The notes under the pieces: generated by a model
Told to the model about the DNA's origin: nothing
Seen by the model: the letters and a program-made list of their open reading frames with translations, nothing else
The model's database searches: none
Made by a program: the position numbers and the translations under genes
Source of the DNA: Temnopleurus reevesii
Lineage: Eukaryota; Echinodermata; Echinoidea; Temnopleuroida; Temnopleuridae
Assembly (NCBI GenBank): GCA_036244855.1
Contig: BQKZ01000769.1
Location: 44,298-108,297 of the forward strand
Direction of reading: 5' to 3'
Length of the DNA stretch: 64,000 nucleotides
Shown: piece by piece, positions 42,301 to 51,510 of the stretch
Numbering within the stretch: position 1 is the stretch's first letter
How the letters are laid out: each line of letters begins with the position of its first letter

Positions 42301-43260
42301 GTTGTAAAACATAGAAATTCCAACTGTTGGTTGCCATGACTCTGCCATCTCTTCCTGATATTGCTTATAAATATCATTTTTTGATAGTCCATAAGGTAGG
42401 CGAAATTCATCTTTGTGAGGCATGGTGTCACCTCTTTTTGTTATATATTCCTCAAGCCAATTGATGCAGGCAACGGTAGCTATAGATCTGTTCCTATGCT
42501 TTGCCTGGGGAGAAGCAGAAATGCTTGGAAGACGACACACACGGGATTTCATGTTGAAATACTGGGCTCGACTCAATCCGAGGCATGTATAGAATGCCAC
42601 TGGACAAAGTGCCGCTCCATTAGGAAAACGTAGCTGTTTAGTTCCAACACGAGAGGAGCTAAACAGGTTGTGAAACCACTGTTTCCTCTCCTGAGGAGAT
42701 TTGCCCCAATACATTCTCCTTACAGCTTTGATATCACATCCTGATACTTTTTTCGTGCAAGATTTTGGACACTTACAACGAAAGTTCAAAGTCTTCTTGA
42801 TATCTGACCTTCTGATTTTTTTTAAGTACATTTTATTATTCTTCTTTGACATTTTTGCCCGAGCATGACATACACGTGCAGTAACATTCGTAGAAGGCAT
42901 CATGCTTTCTTCAACGTACTCATCATCACTGGAAATTAATTGATTCAGAGAATCATCACTGCTGTCGAGGCTACTTTCAGACTCACTAAGCAGAATTGGT
43001 GATAACTCACGGGACTGATCTTCATTATCGCTAGCTTGGTCAAAGTCATACACAGAAGATGCGTCTTTTTTAGATTTATTTTTGTTAGGTGTACTCCAAG
43101 CTATAGCTACTGGAGCCTGTGGAGGTACTGTTATTAGTTCTGCATCATCGATGCTGAGTTGTGAAATATCATGTATGAAATCTGCACTAAAGTCCAAATC
43201 AGCATCATCCAACGATAAGTTGCTGATGTCTCCTTCAGCATGGTCTAATATTCCAGCCAT
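28518..43260 (-). CDS. Uncharacterised DUF7869-like protein gene, six exons
   Basis: Order on the minus strand: 43260-42262, 41418-41297, 38112-37979, 35516-35361, 34333-34217 (or its copy 31769-31653), 29192-28518; about 2.2 kb coding. The N-terminus is acidic and Ser-rich, followed by a Cys-rich CRC-like segment (FRCKCPKSCTKKVSGCD), a CxxC pair (KCQKC), then VIIDGMDQNK, HGHDSNMTINIL, LQADNCWRENKN and LMVGHTHEDVDQLFS. These ordered motifs are typical of a large invertebrate family that I believe is called DUF7869; the number should be checked. Function is unknown. The conserved acidic residues suggest an RNase H/DDE-like fold (inference). Exon 2 ends in phase 2 but exon 3 needs phase 1, so a small exon between them is probably missed. 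A donor-like gtgagt overlaps the stop. Confidence 0.8.
30125..30350. repeat. Dispersed repeat, also at 47390-47625
   Basis: Shares aaagacatatttgagcac and ttttggggttcaggacca with the second copy. Origin unknown. Confidence 0.7.
30415..30935. mobile_element. MITE of the 'aaggggaagt' family, left end lost
   Basis: From ttgagcaaaatcggataat to tgaagttcccctttaaa, homologous to 45312-45907. Its right end is the start of the duplicated 1.1 kb block. Confidence 0.85.
30909..32003. repeat. 1.1 kb block, copy 1 of a near-identical pair
   Basis: Matches 33473-34567 at a constant offset of 2,564 bases with only a few differences noticed (for example actgag/acggag, tctagt/tctcgt, cataatg/catactg). It contains a complete exon of the DUF7869-like gene with both splice sites. 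Confidence 0.95.
31653..31769 (-). CDS. DUF7869-like gene, QADN exon, copy nearer the last exon
   Basis: Identical in sequence to the exon at 34217-34333: GQPLPPILYLQADNCW ... ENKNKYVMAF. 117 nt, phase 0 both ends, so using one or both copies keeps the frame. May be a haplotype artefact. Confidence 0.6.
31847..32482. mobile_element. DNA element with taccc.attcatattgg termini
   Basis: Left taccctattcatattgg, right ccaatatgaatggggta. The interior is rich in the word tcgcggga/tcccgcgac and agcggagttatagcgg. The left part recurs at 34411 in the second copy of the 1.1 kb block and then diverges. Confidence 0.82.
33298..33326. repeat. (TA)n microsatellite after an A run
   Basis: Simple AT dinucleotide run, 48 bases before the single N at 33374. 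Confidence 0.95.
33374..33374. other. Single-N contig join before the second 1.1 kb copy
   Basis: The N lies 99 bases before the second copy of the block, which points to joined contigs or haplotypes. Confidence 0.75.
33473..34567. repeat. 1.1 kb block, copy 2
   Basis: Near-identical to 30909-32003. It begins with the right end of the same MITE (gaagttcccctttaaac) without the rest of that MITE, and ends inside the taccctattcat element, after which the two copies differ completely. Confidence 0.95.
34217..34333 (-). CDS. DUF7869-like gene, QADN exon, copy next to exon 4
   Basis: Acceptor gaaatatag, donor GAG|gtaaga on the minus strand. Encodes LQADNCWRENKN followed by KYVMAFCEMLVGKKIF, a core motif of the family. 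117 nt, phase 0. Confidence 0.85.
35361..35516 (-). CDS. DUF7869-like gene, fourth exon
   Basis: Acceptor acttgcag, donor AAG|gtaggt. TDLLKTHVTGVLLHGQ and HGHDSNMTINILMKTL are typical family blocks. 156 nt, phase 0. Confidence 0.85.
36080..36218. repeat. Retroelement-like end at the edge of the gap
   Basis: (TATTG)n, then tttatttatttaatcacgg and words around cagctaaaagctgctttt, as in other element ends of this window. Cut by the gap. Confidence 0.45.
36219..37070. other. Assembly gap, 852 N
   Basis: N run in the intron between the third and fourth recognised exons of the DUF7869-like gene. Frames crossing it are artefacts. Confidence 1.
37979..38112 (-). CDS. DUF7869-like gene, third recognised exon
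   Basis: Acceptor caatacag, donor AAG|gtatga. Contains IIPKYLSVIIDGMDQNKT, the first acidic motif of the family core. Starts in a phase that does not follow from exon 2, so a small exon is probably missing between 38113 and 41296, or another acceptor is used. Confidence 0.8.
38678..39251. mobile_element. MITE with gaaggggaagttcacccca termini
   Basis: Left gaaggggaagttcacccc, right ggggtgggatttcccttt. Interior words tgatgtcat and ttaaccaattttgataatt recur in partial copies near 46330-46500 and 61020-61130. Confidence 0.85.
39664..40102. mobile_element. MITE with gcaagccctgggatta termini
   Basis: Left gggaaagcaagccctgggat, right atcccagggcttgcttccc. Subterminal gaagacaaatctgatgaac and ttcatctgatttttcttc show kinship with the 'aaggggaagt' MITEs. 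Confidence 0.88.
40437..40842. mobile_element. Foldback element with about 200-base arms
   Basis: The two halves are an inverted repeat (attggggtaatc ... gattaccccaat; gtggagaacaattg ... caattgttctccac) around a short loop near 40641. No coding capacity. Confidence 0.9.
41297..41418 (-). CDS. DUF7869-like gene, second exon
   Basis: Acceptor tcaatag, donor AT|gtgagt. CGDFSKCQKCVVLQRR then a basic helix with NQRKRSKIKAAMKQHN: a Cys-pair plus basic segment as usual in this family. 122 nt. Confidence 0.8.
42262..43260 (-). CDS. DUF7869-like gene, first coding exon
   Basis: Starts at an ATG at 43260 reading MAGILDHAEGDISNLSLDDA; donor AAG|gtacgt. Residues about 1-130 are acidic and low-complexity, with many DD/SS pairs. 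Then a Lys-rich stretch, FRCKCPKSCTKKVSGCD, and a helical part with CPVAFYTCLGLSRAQYF and WLEEYITKRGD. 333 codons, phase 0. No core promoter motif could be assigned upstream. Confidence 0.85.
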
Positions 43261-44136
43261 TTAGTCTTTTAATACTAATATCCTGACATGAGAGAATAAG
43301 TTCTATAGAAATGATGAAGGATGATTTTTAAACTTTTATTAGATTTTCACTACAGAGAGTAATAAAGTAAACATCTCACTTATAAAGATGAAACCCAATT
43401 CTTTAAACAACAAATGCACACATCCATATCCATGCAATTAAAGTCTCAAACCAAAAGCTTAGCCACTTCCCGATTCTATGGAACCAAACTATCAACTCAA
43501 CAGAGTTTTATCCCCTTTCTTTCTGTGGCTTTCCGCAGCCTATTACAGATCCCAGCACACGCATACACACACACACAAAATGCAATTGTAAGTTGATATG
43601 AGCTGATAAGGGACAAGCTGGTATGGCTATTGTTTATTGATACTGGAAGAAGAGAAATAAAAGGCATTTTGACATTCCTTTTTCCCAGAATATACATGTA
43701 GGCCTACCATAGGCCGTTTGAGCTCTTTTCAGATGTATTTATCACTTTCAGCAAATATGCTAAGTTATCCACATTGGTTGGTTTACCAGTCTTTATATCG
43801 AGCACACATTTTTTTTAGAAAACAAATAATTCACAAACCTAGGAGAAATGCTGTTTCCTCATATTTTTGTCTTCAATTAAATCACCTAGCCCAATTTTAC
43901 CTCGTTAAAGGAGATTTTTAATGACAAAATATGTTCATGTACCAAGGAGGTGGGATAATAAGAACGTACTGTCAACCAAATTTCGGGACGGGCAAGATAC
44001 GACCATCTCATTTTCACCATTTATGCAGGGGCAAATTTCTAGCTAGGGAAGGGGGCAATGGTGGAGGCACAACATTTCTTGTTTTAATACAACTGAAAGA
44101 TGATGAAGAAATAGGCCTTCTATTGATAACACATTA

Positions 44137-44299
44137 AGTTAAACGTGCTTTAGCGACCACCTGTCAGTAAAGACCACTTTTCTGGACTCCCTAAAATGCA
44201 ACTTACATGTAAATAAACCTGTTTATAGAGACCACCTGCTGTTAAAGACCACTTTTTCTGTCTCCATTATGCAGTCTTTATAAACAGGTTTGACTGTAG
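44137..44299. mobile_element. MITE of the 'taaagaccacctg' type
   Basis: Contains cctgtttatagagaccacc and inverted ctttataaacaggtttgac, plus repeated taaagaccactttt. Typical Tc1/pogo-style non-autonomous element. Confidence 0.75.
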
Positions 44300-44339
44300 T
44301 AGCATTGTGATACAATTCTCTAGACATGTTGCTCCATTG

Positions 44340-44665
44340 TTTTGTCATTCTTTTCTCCTCCTCTTCCTCTAGACTTCTAGTCTTTATCGTCTCTATATCT
44401 TCCTCCCCTCTTCTTCTTAATATTCTAAATATTATTAATATTATTATATTGTTCTCCTTCACTTCTGTTTTATATCATCCTCCTTCTCATCTTCATCCCA
44501 TCAATTTTCATCTTTCCTCTTCCTTCTCCTTTTTCTTTTTCTTCTTTCTCCTCCTCCCCTCTTCTTATTTTTGTTATCACTCTTCTTCTTCTCTCAAAAC
44601 TTTTCTACTCCAACTCCTCCTCGTCTCAAATTGTCACCCGTCTTGTTCCCCCTACTTTACTCTTA

Positions 44666-44717
<52 letters not shown>

Positions 44718-44770
44718 ATGTATTGTTATTATCATTATTATCATTATTATTAGTATTATTATTATCATTC
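44340..44770. repeat. Polypyrimidine tract followed by (ATT)n microsatellite
   Basis: C/T-rich sequence (44340-44660) with cttcttctt and ctcctcc words, then (TTA)n at about 44663-44770 with a few CAT variants. Confidence 0.95.
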
Positions 44771-45311
44771 TCAACGGCCTAAATGTATATTCCACTGATA
44801 TAAATGTATATTATTGTGCTAGTTAGGTACATTCTCCCCAGGAGTTTATCTCTATTAACTCCTTGATTCTTCATATCTCCTTGACCATGGGCACTAATAT
44901 ATGTGACAGGAAATGAGCTGTGATACACTCTCTGTTTGTGAATGCAGGGTGAGATGAGTGTTATGTAACTCAGCTTGCCAGATCAAACAAATTTGATACT
45001 TCTGTTATGATGATGTGTGCATACATGTATATCCCCTCCCGCTCTCTCTCTCTTTCCCCCTCTCTCTCTTGTTACAGTGATGAGTGTGTAAAGGTAGAAA
45101 TAAGATTTGGGAATATGACACATCACTCCATTCATCTTTGATTTTTCAAAAAATGAACCTCCTAAGGACACTTCTGGGGTCATCCCAATTACACCCACCA
45201 AGTTTTGTCAAGTTCTGCCTGGGAGGAGTAGTGGAACAAACATCCAAATAATTACATGGTTATCCTTTCGAATATTAGTGGGATATTTCTTTGTGTGTGT
45301 GAGCTTTTCTA

Positions 45312-45907
45312 TTAAAGGGGAATTACACCCAGACAATAATGTAATGTCAGTAAATGAAGAAAAATCAGATGAACAAACTGTGAAAATTTGAGCAAAATTG
45401 GATAATCCGTTCAAAAGTAATGAATTTTCAAATTCATCATTTCCACCTGTGCTGGGCATCCTTGAATTGGCATGCGTATAGCTAATTAGCATAATCTGTG
45501 ATGTCATACATGGAGAACTCCTCATTCACTTTGTGTATAAATTTATTGAAAATGGATCAATATATTTCAAATGAGGATTCAACCCCGTTCTCTCTTGAAT
45601 GCTTGCAGCATTGATGTGGCTATAATATATTTAACCGAAGAAGCAAAATTTTGTCTACTTTTCTAGAAAAAGAGAAAAATGTGAAATTTTGTGTACAAAG
45701 CGAATGGAGAGTTCTCCATGTTGGCAGCCATTTTGTGCCTGTTCACTTGCCAATTTAAGGAGCCCATGAGGGGTGTAAATCAAAACTTTGAAAATTCATA
45801 ACTTTTGAATGGATTATCCGATTTTGCTGAAATTTTCACAGTTTGTTCATCTTATTTTTCTCCATTTAATTATAGCAATTTAATGTCTGAGTGTAGTTCC
45901 CCTTTAA
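45312..45907. mobile_element. Complete MITE of the 'aaggggaa' family, about 0.6 kb
   Basis: Left ttaaaggggaattacaccc, right gagtgtagttcccctttaa. Long arms include gatgaacaaactgtgaaaat and attttcacagtttgttcatc. It is the best copy in the window; truncated relatives are at 22614, 30415, 33473 and 61380. Confidence 0.93.
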
Positions 45908-47389
45908 AGACTTTAAAGAAATAAGACAAATACAGAGGAATTTAGAAAAAATACTTCAAACCAGCCCTTAGCTATGAACTGGACCAAGAATTGGACAAAT
46001 ATCAGCCTTTTTTATCTTCTTTTGAGCTATCTTGCTTCAGAATTTTTTTCTTCTAAATTTCCTTGACCAAAAGAAGAACTTAGGCATGGTCTGAGGTCAT
46101 GTCACAAACTTGACTTTATTTTAATGAGGACCGAAACCTTTATCTGGGCGAGTAAACGAGCTCAACGAAAGGTTTTATGACCCAAAAGAGAGTGCTCCAA
46201 CAGCTCCGCCCTTGAGCATAGTGTTTATTGTTTACTCAAGTCTCCAACTATTTTTATTTTGTGTTCAAATGATAGAATACTTTAGAGAAATTGATATATC
46301 TTACCATATTTTATTAGGATTGAGAAAAAAAAATAAAGAGCTGATCGCACATGATGTCATCAAGTATTGCCAATTCGAAGGACGAATATAGATTGACACA
46401 AAAAAGTAAATGACTAATTTACTCATTCCCTAACCAATTTTGATGATTACCTTTTAATATGCACTCCAAAAGGGTTGAAATCGACTCATTTATGGGAGTA
46501 GAGGCTTGTCCCACTAGTAACCCCTTTTGAGAGTAAATTTGTTATATGTGACCGGCTCTGGTAAAGCCAGGTGGATGTCGTCCGTCATCAATTTTGAGAT
46601 TTTGTTAGGAAATTTTCTCTTCTTAGTTTTCATACTCAATCCATCTAACATGATCTCCAACATGATCACAAAATGACAAAGTTATCTAATTAAAAGCACT
46701 GTATGGTATGAAAATCTTAAAAGGAGAGTCTACCCGAAAAAAAAATAACTTTTTAACAGAAGCAGGAATAAGTTTGTAAAAAGTAGAAATAAAACTATGG
46801 ATGTTATGTACCCTAAATACAGGGCTTATTTTAACGAGTTAAATAATTGACATGGTTTGGACAAACACTCAGTTTGCCAATGACCCCATAGAATGATGGC
46901 TAATGTTTGTAATAATTATAGTAGTAATGCACTTCATTTAACATATTTTTATTATTTATCTCAATTTTTGGACAGCTTGGTACACTTGCCAGGTCAATAT
47001 GTGATAAATCTTCCCAAGAACACATAGTGTAACTCACGTAACGAAATGCGTAACTTACGTAACATTACGTAATTTACACATTATTAGAATTAATTTTTCC
47101 TATAAAGATGTTACTCATATGTTATGATTTTTCACAATGATATTCTGCATCATATTTACTTGCTTTAGAAATGTAGGCCTACCCTGATTAAATTCTCTTC
47201 AAGTAATTTTTAAGAGATAAAACTTTTTAAAGTTTTTGTGTTCTGTAAGTTTTATCTTGAAATGAAGTCGTTTGTTGATGATTTTTTTCATAAGTTTGCA
47301 TTTCTCCTGTTAAGATTTGGTATATTATTCCAAATGAACTAACCTAATGTTATTAAATTAAAGTGAAAACGAGATATATTGCCAAAAAT

Positions 47390-47625
47390 ATGTCCTAGTA
47401 TGGTGTTGCAATTTTTTATTTCAATTAAGAATTTTTAGAACCCTGCAGACTGTGTTCTTCAAAACACATATACACATTTATACAGTAATGATACTGCGAA
47501 AATAGAGTGAAAACGTGACTTTATAAGAAGTTAACTTGAAAAAAAAGACATATTTGAGCACTTACATGTATATGCCAATTTTATTATTTTGGGGTTCAGG
47601 ACCACTTGCTGGAATAGCCCATTCA
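47390..47625. repeat. Dispersed repeat, second copy of 30125-30350
   Basis: Shares aaaaagacatatttgagcac and the words around ttcaggaccacttgctg with the first copy; about three quarters identical by eye. Confidence 0.7.
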
Positions 47626-48778
47626 TCATCTACTTGACTCAGCTGAGGGAGATCATGACATTGAAACAATATTTTATGGTCTCAGCTGTAGTTGTTGTAT
47701 AATAGTTTCCATCATAAATGAAAGAAATTTAGAACATTAATCAAATCATTTTATCACGGAGTCTTAAAAGAACACTTTTTTTCACATGAAAGATTATTAT
47801 ATATTTATGATGCGTTGCACTCATTTGTTCTTCAACATGTAACCAAAGAGATTTAAAAAGTTGAAACAGGTCGTAACGCAAAGACTATAATGTGACCTCG
47901 TCAAGTTCAGCCCAGTCAATGGCCAATTGTAAAGCTGCCACTGGCCGGTGTTTGAAAAAAGACATTTCAAATGTAATGGCAATGATGAGTGACCATCATA
48001 AAAAAGGAGACACTTTGAAGAAAATTTGGTGTGGGTTAGCCTTGGTCATAGGGCTCTGTGTCATATTTAAGACGTACGGTGGTGCTTAATACGTCTTCAT
48101 CCCTTCTCCTTTTTTTTTTCATTACCTGTTGTTAAGGGAAAGACGATTTTGAGACGCTTTGTCCGAGACTGTTTTGAGAGAAATTTGAGAGATTTTGTGG
48201 AATTCAAGATAATTTCTTTTCCGAAATGAGATCGTTTGTCCAAAAATCTCACAGTGAATCAGGCAGTCAGTTTTTGTGCCAATATAAATTTTGGGGGCCA
48301 TGCACCCAAAATATGTTTTTTTTTAAGGGGCCGAAGCCCAATAAAATTTGCAATTTTTTAAAGTAGATTTTATTTTATAATGGAAGTTAATTTGATTTTC
48401 AATAATGCAATGTCTCTGCTAAGGATTATTCTTCCTAATTAAGCCCTGCACAAGAATTTAGCACTATTTTACCCCAAAAATATTTTTGTGCCAACCCCCC
48501 CCCCCCCCCCTTATATTTGTGCATTATTATTTTTCAAATTTTCCGATCATGATAGTGTCTAAGAAATTACATCAAGAGAGCCTTCTGCTTTCTCTGGTGA
48601 TGGTTTTGATTTACTGTGCTCTCAATAGACAATAGACAATACAATGAATTTTGGAAAGTACACCATATTATCATTTGAGGGGCCATGTTCCCTTCTTGAA
48701 CCAATGAATCGAGTATCATATAATTTTCTTTGTTATCAGGACAATATATTTGGCTTGCTATGAAATGCAAAGTACCCT

Positions 48779-49057
48779 AGTTGAGTTGATTTTATTGACT
48801 CTGTCGACCCCCTTTAGGAGTATGAGAGTACAAACATAATGCAATACAAAATATGTAAATATACACAAGATAATATGACATGAGGTTAATATAAAAGCAT
48901 AAATATTGACGTATTAAACATCAAAGTCATGGTATGTACAAAATAAATATGAAAAGGAAGGGAAATCATACAAGTGTACAGTAATTCCTGCAGTTAAGTT
49001 AATAAATAGGTAGTAAATAGACATAGCATAGAGTGGAAACTGGATGTATATATATTA

Positions 49058-49103
<46 letters not shown>

Positions 49104-49560
49104 AAAGGCAGTTCTATTTTAAATCTAAACTGATGTACTTACAAATCAAGTTTATGTGGGGGCTTAACTATTCTACCACTACGTGAGATTGTTTCTTTAT
49201 ATACATAGGAGCTTTCATTTAAATCATGATCCTTTTGGCATGGTTGAGCAAAATATTGAGTAATTACTCGTATAAATTTGCAGAGCTGCTTTAAATGGCA
49301 AGCGTTGGCAGTTGTAAAATAGAGTTTCCATTTGTAGTACACTTGGGGGCCTATTATCATTAACACTCTTATAATGCCATTTTAAATGGGATTGTCTTTC
49401 TTTAACAAAGAAAGGGCAGGTATAGATGTAATGGAATTCATCACCAATGTCAGTGCCCAAGCAGAGGAGACATTCAATGTCTTCAGCACATTTGCTAAAT
49501 CTAACCTTTGTTTACTGGTAGATTATTTGAACGACACCTAAACCTACATAGAGTGATTGT
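48779..49560 (-). mobile_element. Non-LTR retrotransposon 3' fragment with a zinc-knuckle tail
   Basis: On the minus strand ECLLCLGTDIGDEFHYIYTC forms a C-x2-C-x9-H-x4-C pattern, the C-terminal knuckle of many LINE ORF2 proteins, followed after a frame change by SRSGRIVKPPHKLDL and a stop at 49139. The 3' part has (TA)n at 49050-49097 and an AT-rich tail to about 48780. Frameshifted, not functional. Confidence 0.75.
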
Positions 49561-50034
49561 GTCTTTCTTGTTCAGTGTGGTCAAATAATTTTCAAAAACA
49601 GCTTCATCTTTAAAGACCCTAGTTCTTGCACATACTATTGTTCCATTTATTTTCTCTCCAATTTTGTTTGAAAATATCATTTAGTCGTAATTTTAACGGA
49701 TTAACCCTATTTTAACCCTATTTTAACCCTATATTTATCACATTTTTGCTGAAATCCCCCAAATAATTTTTTTGCCAAAACACCCCAAACTGATATGAGG
49801 CCCTTGTGCCCCCAAAAGGGGCAAAATATAAATTCCTTTTACAATATTAAAGTTCTTAATTATTTCCCATATTTGCCTATATGTTAGCACTGTGCAATTG
49901 GTCGGAGGATAGAAGGCGAGATGGAAAACAAAAAAAGATAATGAGGAAGGTCTGTTAGCTAGAATGAAAATGAAATATTCATGACAAGGGGAAAAGAGGA
50001 GAAGGAAAGAGGTGGGGTGGGTGCTTTCGGGTAC

Positions 50035-50590
50035 AGATCACAAGTTCGACAGTCCACTCGTCCGACAGCCTGCCAGGCCGACTTTTTAAATATATGATCC
50101 AGAAGATACTGGATTATGACAGCTCATTATATTAGGCAAATTTATCAAAACGTCTATGAGTGCAATAAAGTGTAAATTTAACAAACGAGACAGACTTTAG
50201 GTATTATAAATTAGTCTATTAGTCCGACAATTTGTTTTTAATCAATAAGATAAATAGTTTTGCAAATTTTCTTTTAGTCAGACAATTTATTAAATTTTGC
50301 GCATTAGTCCGACAATTTAATAGCACAGTATTGTGTACTTTGTCAGACCAGAATCATAATTTCTCAATTGTCGGACTAGAAGTATAATAATTTCTCTATA
50401 TTGGTCTATTGCAATATTTGCGTATAGTGTCTATTTAAAAGTATATAATTGACCAGTGTCGATATAGTGAGTCTAAAAGTTAGAATATCTAGCTCGAAAC
50501 TCATTTTGAAAATATTTGATTTATTCAGCCTATATAAGTTTTTGTCTGACTAATAGCCTGTCAGACTCTTGGGATAACCCTGATGCTTTC
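50035..50590. repeat. 'agtccgacaatt' dispersed repeat, copy 1
   Basis: The motif agtc.gacaattt occurs several times with different spacing, amid gcaataaagtgtaaattt. A related, shorter copy lies at 52985-53225. Confidence 0.75.
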
Positions 50591-50737
50591 ATGAGATGAA
50601 ATGAATATTCCCTGAAAATGTGTTGCAAATCATATGCATGAGTTATATATTATGCAGCCAAAAGCAATATCCCTTGCCGATTACCAACAAGTTGGTAACA
50701 ATTAATGTAACAATAATCAAACAGTACGGAAAACAAA

Positions 50738-50945
50738 AAATTGTTTGGTTGCCCTCCACCGACCGACCCTCTGAAAATTACCCGACAAATGAAATACAAC
50801 CTGGAAGTAATTTCCTACTAAAATCAGAGCAAAACCAATGAAATATAACATAAAAAGTCATTTTCAGTTCTTTGGTTTTTTACTGCCTTCTAAGTCTTTG
50901 ATTTTTCAAATATTCCATTCTTGGGCAACCAAAAATTGTTTTGAC
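50738..50945. mobile_element. MITE with ttgtttggttgccc termini
   Basis: Left attgtttggttgccctcca, right tgggcaaccaaaaattgt, interior cgaccgaccctctgaaaat. Relatives at 55420-55790 and 59710-59968. Confidence 0.85.
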
Positions 50946-51404
50946 CTAATTTGACTTGCTATTTTTCCACAAGTTTTAATGTCTTAAAAAAATATATATA
51001 AAAAAAATTGTCCATTTCATCCAACATACAATTGCTCTGTTTGTCTGAATTTTCTTCTTTGGCTAGACTCTCATTTTTAAATGCTGATAGGGGATCTGTT
51101 TTTCATTTGAATACTGGACTCCCAAAAGGTTGAGTGTGTAGGTGTGTGTGTGTGTGTGTGTGAGTGTTCAGGGAGCCAATATCGATAAGGTCAGCTGGTT
51201 ACTGCTTGTCCATTGAGGAGATTTGTGGATATCAAAACGCACCCCTGTGGTTTTCCTTACTGATAAGGAAGGTGTAAGGTTTATTTGTTGGCGCAGTAGG
51301 TATTTGAGTGCATAAAAGGTCTCTCTGAGGAGGCGAAGGTGACTGTCTTCCAAAGAACCTCCGCGTGAGCAAACCATACCAACCAGTGCTGGCATCTCCT
51401 TCAG

Positions 51405-51510
51405 AAAGTTGCAACCTGCCTTCACAAATCTCCACTCCTGACATCTCCCTGCTAATTAAGATAATAATATATCTGGAAGACCAGCTGACTTATCAAGAGA
51501 TCATTTATAG
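51405..51510 (+). CDS. ParB-like gene, tentative upstream exon
   Basis: Possible acceptor catctccttcag, donor AG|gtaaga. Reads LLIKIIIYLEDQLTYQEI, in the phase needed by the next exon. The frame is open back to a stop at 51326 but has no ATG, so the true 5' end is unknown. Confidence 0.4.

Larger units (their letters stand above)
43261..51404. other. Intergenic region between two divergent genes
   Basis: Holds MITEs (44137-44299, 45312-45907, 50738-50945), a polypyrimidine plus (ATT)n tract (44340-44770), partial MITEs (46330-46500), the dispersed repeat 47390-47625, a LINE end (48779-49560) with (TA)n, and the 'gtccgacaa' repeat (50035-50590). Small frames such as the one at 47892-48089 have no recognisable family. 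Promoters of the two flanking genes must lie here but are not evident. Confidence 0.6.

Noticed and set aside
44340..44826. Ile/Tyr-rich and Ser-rich frames
   Set aside because: Translations of the polypyrimidine and ATT microsatellite tract.
47892..48089. Small frame with a Cys pair and a hydrophobic end (65 codons)
   Set aside because: No family similarity, splice context or conservation evidence; such frames are expected by chance.
50035..50590. Possible CRISPR-like array from repeated agtccgacaatt words
   Set aside because: Spacing and repeat sequence are irregular, and a diverged copy exists at 52985; it is an ordinary eukaryotic dispersed repeat.
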